This document shows positions 1 through 7,128 of a stretch of DNA of 33,650 nucleotides, in pieces. The notes under the pieces are model-generated. The model did not search any database and had not been told where the DNA came from. It saw only the letters and a list, made by a program, of their open reading frames with translations. Location of the stretch: contig CAIVQG010000079.1 in the NCBI GenBank assembly GCA_903907985.1, forward strand, positions 1 to 33,650, written 5' to 3'. Each line of letters opens with the position of its first letter. Within the stretch, counting starts at the first letter, position 1. The stretch is from an uncultured delta proteobacterium. Its GTDB lineage: Bacteria; Desulfobacterota; Syntrophia; Syntrophales; Smithellaceae. Made by a program: the position numbers and the translations under genes.

Positions 1-139
1 AGTCTTGAGGATGCCCATGCTCTGTTGCTCCAGTCCTCACGGAGGTAAAACCACCAACTGGAGAGCCGGATGCGGGAAATCCGCCAGTCCGGTTCGGAGG
101 GAGGGGCGATACAAACCAATGTATCGTTCCTACCCCTAT
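1..139 (+). mobile_element. 3' end of a group II intron (domains V and VI)
   Basis: Positions 63-95 fold as a group II intron domain V: a 9-pair lower stem (63-71 with 87-95), an asymmetric bulge, and an upper GC helix closed by a GAAA-type loop. The AGC catalytic triad lies at 64-66 by homology. Positions 102-137 form a domain VI-like stem (GGGG with CCCC and CGATAC with GTATCG) whose 3' side carries the CCTAC context of the branch-point A. The intron would end at the AT at 138-139. Domain V is 33 nt rather than the usual 34 because the loop is one base short. Positions 1-62 would be domain IV or the end of the intron-encoded reverse transcriptase region, which lies outside the window. Splicing competence is unknown. 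Confidence 0.8.
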
Positions 140-619
140 AGCATTATCAAACACTTCCTGGATTCCGGCTTTCGTAACCTAAAGGTCACAAGACCGGAAT
201 GACGAACAGGAGATATATATGCAAAGGCCTGAATATGTCTTTTAGTATTATGCCCACTTTAGTTAAGCAGGGTCATATCACAAAGCTGAGTCTGGTCAAT
301 ATTTTTATCGCAGTACTGTCAGGGATTGGCATTGCAAAAATAATCCTTGCTATTTGAAGGATATACCTGTAGAAGACCTTCCAGTGATAGCGATAGTTAT
401 TTGCCTTCCCCTCTTTCTTCTTCAGAAATCCCGGCAGGAAAATCCAGCTAATCGTAACAGAATCCAACTATAAGGCGTTGTTTGTTGCCTGTTATTCAGG
501 TATTGCAACGGCGCATGAAGCGGAGAGTTTGAACAGCCGCGACGATTAGAAATGGGTTCAAATGTCACCACTAATGCATTTCGCATTCTTTGGCTAATTT
601 TGTTGGCAACGAGGCCCGG
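140..619. other. Intergenic gap after the intron; no confident gene
   Basis: Just downstream of the intron, ATTCCGG (near 153) faces CCGGAAT (near 194) around an inner TAACCTAAAGGT. This is a hairpin-like unit related to the repeat at 620-643. A 40-codon reading frame at 235-357 (+) encodes a hydrophobic peptide ending in an Ile/Ala/Gly-rich segment, but it has no convincing ribosome site. I do not call it a gene. The rest shows no coding signal that I trust. Confidence 0.4.
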
Positions 620-725
620 CGCATAACCTGAAGGTTACGAGTGCCTGGGGCTTAGTTGGCTTCCTCAGCGTATTTTGAATACGCCTGCGGAGTCTCCACT
701 TTGCCGTCGCGTTATCCTTGGAAGT
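620..725. repeat. Dispersed palindromic repeat, copy A (upstream of rhlE)
   Basis: 620-643 matches 17711-17734 at 21 of 24 positions and contains the palindrome AACCT-N-AAGGTT. Immediately after it, 655-690 has the core GGCTTCCTC..CGTAT-loop-ATACGCCT, which is closely matched at 25476-25511. The unit ends just before the ribosome site of the helicase gene. An in-frame TTG at 656 inside the repeat makes the helicase frame look longer than it is. Confidence 0.6.
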
Positions 726-769
726 CGAAATGGCATAATAAAACTGAAGGAAAAAGGAAAAAGAAGAAA

Positions 770-2038
770 ATGAGTTTCGAGAAGTTTGAGTTAAATGAAA
801 AAATATTTGCCGGAGTACAGGCGAAAGGTTACACCAAGCCTACACCAATCCAACTGCAATCAATCCCGCCGATTCTGGAAGGCCGGGACGTTATGGGGCT
901 TGCCCAGACCGGTACGGGTAAAACAGCTGCTTTTGTGCTGCCGATCTTACAGCGCCTTATGCAGGGTCCGCGTGGCCATATCCGTGCGTTGATTGTTGCC
1001 CCGACACGCGAGTTGGCCGAGCAAACACATGAAGCCATCGGAGAATTGGGACGCAGGACACAACTGAAGAGTGCATCCATTTACGGCGGGGTTAATATCA
1101 GCGGCCAGATTAAAAAGCTGCGCGAAAAAGTTGAAATAATCTCGGCTTGTCCCGGTCGCCTGCTCGATCATATAAATCGTGGCACTATCGATTTGTCCCG
1201 GGTGGAAGTACTGGTGCTCGATGAGGCCGATCACATGTTTGACATGGGATTTCTACCTGATGTCCGCAGGATCGTGAAGTGTTTGCCGACGCAACGGCAG
1301 ACTTTATTGTTTTCTGCTACAATGCCTAATGATATAAAATCTCTGGCTAATGATCTGCTGAAAAATCCGGTCAATATTAAAATCGGTGGTACTGCACCGG
1401 TAGAATCAGTTTCCCATTGCTTTTATCCGGTACAGATGGAAGGCAAAACTGCTTTGTTGAAAGATATTCTTGATAAGACTCAAACGGAATCTGTTCTTAT
1501 TTTTACCCGGACAAAATCGCGGGCCAAGAGTGTTGCCTTGCAGTTGGATAGATCAGGATACAAAGTTACTTCTCTGCATGGAAATTTAACGCAGCAGAAA
1601 CGTCAGGTCGCGCTGGACGGCTTCCGCGACGGCCGCTATGAGATCATGGTTGCTACCGATATTGCCGCCCGGGGCATTGATGTAACGAGAATTTCCCATG
1701 TTATAAATTATGATATGCCTGCTACCGCTGATGCCTATACTCATCGTATTGGCAGAACGGGGCGTGCTGCCAAAACCGGCGATGCTTTTACCTTTGTTAC
1801 AGGTCAGGACATTGATTTGGCGCATTCTTTAAAAAGAGTGCTCGGCGAAAAACTGGAATACCGCAGTGTTGACGGATTAACGATCATCCTGCCGACAAGT
1901 CAAGTCAATGAGAGAACCGGCCGCAGTGGCAATGGCCGGAATCAGGGCAGGACGCAATTTTATCCTAAAACGGGGTCGAGCAGCCGACCTGCGCAGCGTT
2001 CTTTCACGCCGGCCAACCGCCATTCCTGGGCAAGTTAA
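770..2038 (+). CDS. rhlE: DEAD-box ATP-dependent RNA helicase, RhlE-like
   Basis: A 422-residue RNA helicase that unwinds short RNA duplexes in ribosome assembly or RNA turnover, cytoplasmic. All superfamily 2 DEAD-box motifs are visible in order: Q motif (GYTKPTPIQ, about 20-28), motif I AQTGTGKT (45-52), Ia PTREL (79-83), Ib region ACPGR (126-130), II DEAD (151-154), III SAT (182-184), V ATDIAARGIDV and VI HRIGRTGRA. The Ser/Arg/Gly-rich tail after about 385 is typical of RhlE. Motif Ib is odd: the usual TPGR threonine is a cysteine. The ATG at 770 is chosen because AAGGA/AAGGAAA precedes it and the Q motif then sits at the normal distance. The longer frame from 656 reads through a repeat. 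It converges on folD. RhlE versus another DEAD subfamily is judged from the short basic tail only. Confidence 0.9.
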   Translation: MSFEKFELNEKIFAGVQAKGYTKPTPIQLQSIPPILEGRDVMGLAQTGTGKTAAFVLPILQRLMQGPRGHIRALIVAPTRELAEQTHEAIGELGRRTQLKSASIYGGVNISGQIKKLREKVEIISACPGRLLDHINRGTIDLSRVEVLVLDEADHMFDMGFLPDVRRIVKCLPTQRQTLLFSATMPNDIKSLANDLLKNPVNIKIGGTAPVESVSHCFYPVQMEGKTALLKDILDKTQTESVLIFTRTKSRAKSVALQLDRSGYKVTSLHGNLTQQKRQVALDGFRDGRYEIMVATDIAARGIDVTRISHVINYDMPATADAYTHRIGRTGRAAKTGDAFTFVTGQDIDLAHSLKRVLGEKLEYRSVDGLTIILPTSQVNERTGRSGNGRNQGRTQFYPKTGSSSRPAQRSFTPANRHSWAS

Positions 2039-2069
2039 TTTTCTATAAGAATTGGTTAATAATAACTAC

Positions 2070-2102
2070 AATAAGCCGGTGAGTGTAACTTACCGGCTTA
2101 TT
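2070..2102. terminator. Bidirectional hairpin terminator between rhlE and folD
   Basis: AATAAGCCGGT (2070-2080) pairs perfectly with ACCGGCTTATT (2092-2102) around an 11-nt loop. On the + strand a T-rich run follows (TTTATTTTT), fitting an intrinsic terminator for the helicase gene. The right arm overlaps the folD stop codon (2098-2100, minus strand), so the last folD codons are part of the hairpin. Confidence 0.8.
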
Positions 2103-2940
2103 TATTTTTCTCCGCCGCTTCCACGGTTTGAGCAATCAAGGTAGCAATAGTCATCGGACCGACTCCTCCGGGGACAGGGGTATAGGCAGAGCACCTGTCA
2201 ATGACGGCGGAAAGCTCAATGTCGCCTACGCTACCCGGGTGATAGCCTGCGTCCACAACAACAGCCCCTTCTTTTATCCATGTTCCTTTAATGAATTCCG
2301 GTTTACCCACTGCACCGACAACGATATCAGCAAGGCCGATGATTTCGCTCAATCCTTGGGTTTTGGAATGACAAATCGTCACTGTGGCGTGGGCGTTAAG
2401 CAGCATCATTGCAATGGGTTTGCCTAAGATAGGGCTGCGCCCGACTACGACGGCATGTTTCCCTGCTAGGGAGATTTTGTAATGCTGGAGAAGCCGCATA
2501 ATGCCGGCCGGTGTAGCCGAGCCATAGGCAGACTCGCCCATCGCCATCTTTCCGAAGCCCAACACCGTTACACCGTCAACATCCTTCTCTACATTGATTC
2601 TATCAAAACAGCGCCGTTCATCTATTTGCGCAGGAACGGGGTGCTGCAAAAGAATCCCCTGCACGGAGGGATTGGCATTGAGTTTGTCAATCTCGCTCAG
2701 CAGTTCATCCGTCGTCGTAGTTTGCGGCAGGACAATGCGCAGAGACTCCATTCCCACGCGCTGGCAGGCGTTGCCTTTCATGCGGACATATGTTGCAGAA
2801 GCCGGATCTTCGCCAACCAGGATGGTTGCCAGTATCGGCGTATTACCATGAGACTTATCGTTGATTGCCTTTACGCGAAGCGCCAGTTCGCCCTCCATCT
2901 GCTGGGCCAGGGCCTTACCATCCAGAATTATTGCAGCCAT
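2098..2940 (-). CDS. folD: Bifunctional methylenetetrahydrofolate dehydrogenase / methenyltetrahydrofolate cyclohydrolase
   Basis: A 280-residue cytoplasmic enzyme of one-carbon metabolism. It interconverts 5,10-methylene-, 5,10-methenyl- and 10-formyl-tetrahydrofolate with NADP. The family motifs are present: YVRMKGNAC at 51-59 with the catalytic Tyr and Lys (Y51, K55), GILLQHPVP, the DVDG turn, the dinucleotide-site motif [11 protein letters not shown], and [14 protein letters not shown] near the C-terminus. Length matches the family. AAAGGTG lies upstream of the ATG. It is a single gene. In acetogenic or syntrophic anaerobes it also serves the Wood-Ljungdahl route, but nothing else of that pathway is in this window. 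Confidence 0.97.
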   Translation of the reverse strand: MAAIILDGKALAQQMEGELALRVKAINDKSHGNTPILATILVGEDPASATYVRMKGNACQRVGMESLRIVLPQTTTTDELLSEIDKLNANPSVQGILLQHPVPAQIDERRCFDRINVEKDVDGVTVLGFGKMAMGESAYGSATPAGIMRLLQHYKISLAGKHAVVVGRSPILGKPIAMMLLNAHATVTICHSKTQGLSEIIGLADIVVGAVGKPEFIKGTWIKEGAVVVDAGYHPGSVGDIELSAVIDRCSAYTPVPGGVGPMTIATLIAQTVEAAEKNK

Positions 2941-3146
2941 TATTTTTTCACCTTTCGAATTCGTGTTTACGATATTATTACTTCGGGTCTATATATATAA
3001 TATTCGAAGTTAGCTTTTTCCGCTATTCTATACAGAATCATAACACAGGTAATTTCATTCCAAAAAGAAAATATTTTATAATTACAAGTGATTGTCTGAC
3101 AGGGAGCGCGAAATGTTCGCTAAAACAGCAAAAACTGCAGCCGAAA

Positions 3147-3175
3147 TAAAAAAGGGCTTCCTTGCGGAAGCCCTT
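3147..3175 (-). terminator. Intrinsic terminator of tRNA-Phe
   Basis: On the minus strand AAGGGCTTCC-GCAA-GGAAGCCCTT (arms 3166-3175 and 3152-3161) forms a perfect 10-bp stem with a 4-nt loop, followed by TTTTTTATTT. It begins six bases after the CCA end of the tRNA gene, so it ends the tRNA transcript. Confidence 0.9.
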
Positions 3176-3180
3176 GTCCC

Positions 3181-3256
3181 TGGTGGGCCAGGACAGAATT
3201 GAACTGTCGACACTCGGATTTTCAGTCCGATGCTCTACCGACTGAGCTACCGGCCC
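3181..3256 (-). tRNA. tRNA-Phe (anticodon GAA)
   Basis: A 76-nt cloverleaf on the minus strand: acceptor GGGCCGG with CTGGCCC (one G-U pair), D arm GCTC..GAGC, anticodon stem TCGGA/TCCGA holding CTGAAAA with GAA as anticodon, a 5-nt variable loop, T arm GACAG-TTCAATT-CTGTC, discriminator A and an encoded CCA. The T loop is standard TTCAATT. It has its own terminator downstream and a promoter-like pair upstream. Confidence 0.97.
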
Positions 3257-3296
3257 GCCAATTTTTTATACATTGTCTGCGGAAAGCAGGCATTCG

Positions 3297-3323
3297 TCTA
3301 TAAAATATGAAATCTTTTGTCAA
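3297..3323 (-). promoter_or_regulatory. Candidate promoter of tRNA-Phe
   Basis: On the minus strand a perfect TTGACA (3318-3323) is followed, after 15 nt, by TATAGA (3297-3302). The predicted start is about 35 nt before the mature tRNA. The -35 box overlaps the stop codon of the RDD gene. The 15-nt spacer is short, so confidence is limited. Confidence 0.4.
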
Positions 3324-3949
3324 GGTATTTTTTGATCATTATCCCCGGGCTGATCAGCTATTGCCCTGGTTTCGCCTGCCGCCAGGGAGCCAGTTTCACC
3401 TTGTCTTCCATCTGTTGGCGGAACAGTTGAAGTGGCATGCGGTTCCGGGATAATCAGGCCTCCCGCGTCATTTTCTTCATGCCGGATAATAACGACTGTT
3501 CCGGCTATCTTGTCGTGCCAGCCCTGCTTTCTTTTATCAAAAGCAGCCCAGATAAAACCAAGGGGGATGGTAAATAATAAACTGGAGACCAGGTAGCCCA
3601 CTGATCTTAAAAAAGCTGTTCCGAAACCAATGGGAGTGCCGTCAGTCGATAAAACCTGCAGGCCCAGCAGCATTTTGCCGGGTGTGCGGCCTTTTATGCC
3701 GTGAAAATAAGTGAAATAGGCAATTGATAAGACGATATATATTGCTCCTACCAGAAGAGCGAGTGAAGCAATGCGTGCCGGATCAGTTAAATCAGCTAAC
3801 CAGGCGCGAGTATTGCCGGACATTGAACCCAAAATAAATGCCGCTGCAATGACTACCGTTAAAATTAAAAAAACAATATTAATAATGATATTATCAACGG
3901 TATAAGCCAAAAAGCGCCGCCAGAAACCGGCATATTTATATACAGTCAT
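3320..3949 (-). CDS. RDD-family integral membrane protein
   Basis: A 209-residue inner-membrane protein of unknown substrate. The RDD family pattern is clear: WRRFLAYTVDN at the N-terminus with the conserved Arg and Asp in the first membrane segment, KGRTPGKMLLGLQV in the middle, and KRKQGWHDKIAGTVVI closing the domain. There are about four hydrophobic segments, then a polar Gly/Thr/Pro-rich tail of about 50 residues. The ATG at 3949 is preferred because AAAGGAGG sits 6 nt upstream. A start 36 nt earlier would have no such site. It overlaps the 3' end of rsmE by 14 bp, so it is the last gene of a prmA-rsmE-RDD operon and probably translationally coupled. Some RDD proteins have been linked to ion exchange, but no function can be assigned here. 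Confidence 0.85.
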   Translation of the reverse strand: MTVYKYAGFWRRFLAYTVDNIIINIVFLILTVVIAAAFILGSMSGNTRAWLADLTDPARIASLALLVGAIYIVLSIAYFTYFHGIKGRTPGKMLLGLQVLSTDGTPIGFGTAFLRSVGYLVSSLLFTIPLGFIWAAFDKRKQGWHDKIAGTVVIIRHEENDAGGLIIPEPHATSTVPPTDGRQGETGSLAAGETRAIADQPGDNDQKIP

Positions 3950-4712
3950 TATTGCCTCCTTTGTTGCTGAATATTCCCTTTTCATACTGGATAATGCAAA
4001 TTATTGCCAGCGCTGCTGTTTCCACCTTGAGAATTTGTTTGCCCAGGCTCACGGAAATAAATCCGGCTTCTTTTGCCGCGGAAATTTCATCTTTGGACAA
4101 ACCGCCTTCGGGTCCGACAACGATAAAAATATCTTTAGTCTGTGCCCGGGTTTGATCAGAGAGAATATCTTTAATGCTCTGTTGATCTTCTTCTTCCCAG
4201 AAAATCATTTTGAGGGCTTGTTTATCGGCGCGGCCCAGCATGTTGTTCCAGGAGTCAACCGGCAAGACGTCTGTTATCTGTGCGCTCCGCGAGCAACGGG
4301 CGGTTTCGCGGGCGATCTTCTGCCAGCGCACGGCTTTCAACGTACTTTTTTCACCGGCAATACGGCTGACCGAGCGCGATGCAGCAAAAGGGATAATCAC
4401 ATCAGCGCCCAGTTCTGCGGCTCCCCGGACAATCAAATCCATTTTGCCGGCCTTGGGGAGGGCCTGAGCTAAAGTGATTTTTATCTCGCGGCCTGATTTT
4501 TCTATCTTTTCTCCTAATTCCAGAGCAACGCCATTTACGGAAAAGTTTTGAATCACCGCCGCAAACTCATTGCCGAATCCATCAAAAACGTTAACGCGTG
4601 TACCTTGTTCCAGTCGTAAAACCTGCTTTAAATATTTGTGGTTGTCTTGCCCCAGTTCGCAGAGCTTTCCTTTTTCCAGGACAATCGGACTATAGATTCT
4701 GGGGATGGTCAA
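3936..4712 (-). CDS. rsmE: 16S rRNA (uracil-1498-N3)-methyltransferase
   Basis: A 258-residue SPOUT-class methyltransferase that uses S-adenosylmethionine to modify U1498 of 16S rRNA. Visible family motifs are ALPKAGKMDLIVRGAAELGA, the RSVSR segment, RWQKIARETARCSR, the knot motif VVGPEGGLSKDE, and LGKQILKVETAALA near the C-terminus, which forms the cofactor pocket. The N-terminal PUA-like domain spans about 1-75. The start is TTG at 4710-4712, the only initiator near the conserved RIYSP beginning, with AAGAGGT about 10 nt upstream. It is 50 bp downstream of prmA, a common pairing, and overlaps the RDD gene. Confidence 0.93.
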   Translation of the reverse strand: MTIPRIYSPIVLEKGKLCELGQDNHKYLKQVLRLEQGTRVNVFDGFGNEFAAVIQNFSVNGVALELGEKIEKSGREIKITLAQALPKAGKMDLIVRGAAELGADVIIPFAASRSVSRIAGEKSTLKAVRWQKIARETARCSRSAQITDVLPVDSWNNMLGRADKQALKMIFWEEEDQQSIKDILSDQTRAQTKDIFIVVGPEGGLSKDEISAAKEAGFISVSLGKQILKVETAALAIICIIQYEKGIFSNKGGNNDCI

Positions 4713-4762
4713 GGTGTGTCTTACCTCTTTTGGGAACTATCTCAAATACATTAATCCCGCAG

Positions 4763-5704
4763 CTAAGCGGCGGATGATTTTTTCTGGAGTATGTAGCAGA
4801 CCCATTCTTTTTCTTGAATCACTCTTTTTTGAATCAACGGCGCAATAGAAAAATTCTCTTCGATCTCTGCGGCATCCTGTTCGATGATGCCGGAAATGAT
4901 CATATAGCCTTCCGGCTCAAGCAATTGCGTTAAGTGTAGGCACAGTTTCAGCAGCAGTTTGGATGTTAAGTTGGCGATGATTAAATTTCGCGGTTCATTG
5001 ATGGTTGTCGCATCTTTACTGATAATATGCAGCCGGTCGTCGACATGATTGATGGCGGCGTTTTCCCGGGCAATTTCCGTCGCCTTTTTGTCGATGTCCA
5101 GACAGATGACATCCTGTGCCCCCAGCTTGGCGGCGGTAATGCCCAGGATTCCGGTGCCGCAACCTACGTCGAGCACTTTCCAGTCCTGCACAGAGCGATC
5201 TTGCATAATGACGTCTTCGAGTGCTTCAATGCACATTCTGGTGGAGGCATGCTGGCCGGTGCCGAAGGCCATGCCCGGGTCAATTTCAATAACAATATCG
5301 CGGCTGGATGGTGCGTATCTTTCCCACGTCGGTTTGACAATAATATTGTTGCTGACGCGAATCGGTTTGAAATATTTTTTCCACTGTTCTGCCCAATCCG
5401 GATCGGAGATGATTTCTGTTTTTAAAGTAGGCGCGGGAAGATCAGAAAAAATTTCGCTTAAACTCTCCAGGTATTTTTGGATGGCGCCAATTCGCTTCTC
5501 GCTGCGCGCATCATGCGGAAAATAAGCCTTGATCGTTTCACTTGCCTGCGATTCCGGAAAATCTTCCGGAGACTGAGGTGCTAAGGTTTCCTGAAATACT
5601 CCCTGAGCTCCCGTTTCCGTAAGAAAATTTCCCAGTGCGTCCATTAAGTCCGCGCTTGCCGCTATCTCAATTTTCAGCCACTTCTCCGGTTCTTTTTCTG
5701 TCAT
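4763..5704 (-). CDS. prmA: Ribosomal protein L11 methyltransferase
   Basis: A 313-residue SAM-dependent enzyme that methylates ribosomal protein L11. The N-terminal substrate-recognition domain (about 1-110) is followed by the linker motif PGMAFGTGQHASTR, then the Rossmann motif I VLDVGCGTGILGITAAKLGA, an acidic motif II (ICLDID), and IIANLTSKLLL at the usual post-II position. Length is normal. The ribosome site before the ATG is weak (AGGT). It is first in the prmA-rsmE-RDD operon. The 220 bases upstream carry no other gene, so the promoter should be there, but I see no strong one. Confidence 0.95.
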   Translation of the reverse strand: MTEKEPEKWLKIEIAASADLMDALGNFLTETGAQGVFQETLAPQSPEDFPESQASETIKAYFPHDARSEKRIGAIQKYLESLSEIFSDLPAPTLKTEIISDPDWAEQWKKYFKPIRVSNNIIVKPTWERYAPSSRDIVIEIDPGMAFGTGQHASTRMCIEALEDVIMQDRSVQDWKVLDVGCGTGILGITAAKLGAQDVICLDIDKKATEIARENAAINHVDDRLHIISKDATTINEPRNLIIANLTSKLLLKLCLHLTQLLEPEGYMIISGIIEQDAAEIEENFSIAPLIQKRVIQEKEWVCYILQKKSSAA

Positions 5705-5958
5705 GAATAAACCTGTGGTTTCGATGGGTTAAGATTAAGTATGCTTTTGATGCTTTGTCTTGTGCTTAGATATAACCTCTTTTAAGTAATATTTCAAGCA
5801 GACTGTAGTTTCGTCAGCCGAATTGGTATGATATATAACGTTCAGTGCTCCTGATCATTCAATCGGGGAACATAGACATCTGACTTTCGGCTATTGCGGC
5901 ACAGGCCAATTATTGGTTGTTTGTCACACTGAAAGACGGGGAAAAACAAGAATAATAA

Positions 5959-6143
5959 GTGCTAGGCGCGCAACAAGACAAGAGAGGAAAATATCTCGAA
6001 GTTTATAAGAAAGGAATAATCTCATTCTTCTCAGCCCTGATGTGGCTGCCGTGTTTCCGGACGATGCCTCTGTCAAAGAATCCCTGCGAAGTTTAATGAA
6101 AATAGCTCGCCAATCTACTGGTCTGACCAAGCGTCCCACCTGA
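5959..6143 (+). pseudogene. Frameshifted remnant of a small protein gene
   Basis: Two overlapping frames together look like one short protein. The first, from GTG at 5959, reads VLGAQQDKRGKYLEVYKKG. The second, open from 6009 to a stop at 6141-6143, reads NNLILLSPDVAAVFPDD and continues with SVKESLRSLMKIARQS. The segment with PDVA, FPD and SLRxLxxIAR resembles a recurring C-terminal pattern of small bacterial proteins of unknown role, recalled from memory and not searched. A single-base shift near 6010-6020 would join the frames. An opposite-strand frame here has no support. It could also be chance. Confidence 0.4.
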
Positions 6144-6170
6144 TCGCGACTTGCTTGCTGCTCAAAGTAT

Positions 6171-6211
6171 TTTCCCCCTCGAAAGCCATAAATAGGTATT
6201 CGAGGGGGAAA
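6171..6211 (-). terminator. Strong hairpin downstream of the redoxin-like gene
   Basis: A perfect 13-bp inverted repeat (6171-6183 with 6199-6211, TTTCCCCCTCGAA) surrounds a 15-nt loop. It begins 28 bases after the stop of the minus-strand gene ending at 6239, where a terminator is expected. The T run after it on the minus strand is poor. On the + strand a mixed T/A stretch follows, so it may act for either side. Confidence 0.55.
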
Positions 6212-6238
6212 TTTTAAAAATTTCAATGTTTGCTGAAA

Positions 6239-6781
6239 TTACTTCGCTGCGGATTCTTTGATCAGCCCGATTATCTTGGGGATGTCCTGCGCAGGTATTT
6301 TGCCTGAATAAATGAAACGAACGATGCGATCTTTGTCGATGAGAATCGATGTGGCGATTTTCTTCGGCACTCCCCAGGTATTGCCAATTGTAAAATCAGA
6401 GTCCAGCAGGACGATGGCGCCGGTTTTCTTCTGCTTACTCTTGGCGACCGATTTGATTACAAAATTGGGCACGCCACTGTCTTTCTGGTTGGCAATCCCG
6501 ACTCCGCGATATTTGTTTTCATTCTTCAAACGTTCCAGGTCTTTGTCGGCCTTCAGCGCTTCCGAGACATGATCATTGTCGTCTGCTGCGCTGGTGCTTG
6601 CATAAACTATGTAAAGAACTTTACCTGCTAATTCCGGAGAGGCCAACGTGTAATCCTTGTCAGCAAGGGCATCTTTGAGTTTAAAGTCCGGTGCTTTGTC
6701 TCCAACCTTAAGTTCGGCAGCCATCGCAAACGAAGCGGTAAGCAACATTGCCAACAACACTACCCAAAACGCTTTCTTCAT
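6239..6781 (-). CDS. Exported thioredoxin-fold (YtfJ/redoxin-like) protein without cysteines
   Basis: A 180-residue exported protein. The N-terminus is a signal peptide (MKKAFWVVLLAMLLTASFAMA, predicted cleavage before AELK). The mature part begins like a redoxin: VGDKAPDFKLKDA, then KVLYIVYAST where a peroxiredoxin or TlpA protein would have its active cysteine, then a late TWGVPKKIATSILIDKD segment like the cis-Pro region of the fold. There is no cysteine at all in the mature protein, so it cannot act as a dithiol oxidoreductase or peroxidase by the usual chemistry. The ATG at 6781 is chosen because AGGAGGAGAAAAG precedes it, a signal peptide follows, and the longer frame runs into the promoter. 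Resemblance to YtfJ is an inference. It appears to be monocistronic. Confidence 0.8.
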   Translation of the reverse strand: MKKAFWVVLLAMLLTASFAMAAELKVGDKAPDFKLKDALADKDYTLASPELAGKVLYIVYASTSAADDNDHVSEALKADKDLERLKNENKYRGVGIANQKDSGVPNFVIKSVAKSKQKKTGAIVLLDSDFTIGNTWGVPKKIATSILIDKDRIVRFIYSGKIPAQDIPKIIGLIKESAAK

Positions 6782-6902
6782 CTTTTCTCCTCCTGTTAAA
6801 GTAAAATTAGTGGAACATGAATACTGAAGACGGGGCTGTTTATTTTCGGTTCCCAGTTTTCGGCCTAGCCTTTTGATAATCATAGGGCTTTTTGGTGGAC
6901 GA

Positions 6903-6931
6903 AATATAGGGAATTTCCATTTGTATGTCAA
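6903..6931 (-). promoter_or_regulatory. Sigma-70 promoter of the redoxin-like gene
   Basis: On the minus strand a perfect TTGACA (6926-6931), a 17-nt spacer, and TATATT (6903-6908). Transcription would start near 6896, giving a leader of about 115 nt before the ATG at 6781. Confidence 0.8.
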
Positions 6932-7128
6932 TTATTTTTTCCGGCAATATATTATTGCGGTCTGATTATAACTGCCGCATTAAATTCAAACCTGCCCGAT
7001 AAACCTGTGGAATTTGTCTGTTGCGAGAGGAGTGTTCTTCTTACAGGTGCCTGCGTTTTCTGTGCATACCCGGCCATCAGGAATGTTAGGTTGACATTAT
7101 CATTGGCGATGATCTTTTGCTTTTTTCC
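6932..7128. other. Intergenic gap, nothing recognised
   Basis: This stretch lies between the redoxin promoter and the end of the SRPBCC-like gene. I see only a short ATCAT/ATGAT inverted repeat near 7098-7111 with a T-rich run on the + strand. I see no gene, repeat or terminator I would defend. Confidence 0.3.

Noticed and set aside
5-202. 65-codon frame at the left edge
   Set aside because: It crosses the structured domains V and VI of the group II intron, which are RNA, not protein.
273-467. 64-codon minus-strand frame
   Set aside because: No ribosome site, no recognisable domain, low-complexity composition; likely chance in an AT-rich gap.
656-769. N-terminal extension of the first helicase from TTG
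   Set aside because: The extension is translated repeat sequence; the ATG at 770 has a ribosome site and normal spacing to the Q motif.
5924-6226. 100-codon minus-strand frame
   Set aside because: It is antisense to the better-supported remnant on the + strand and runs through the hairpin at 6171-6211.
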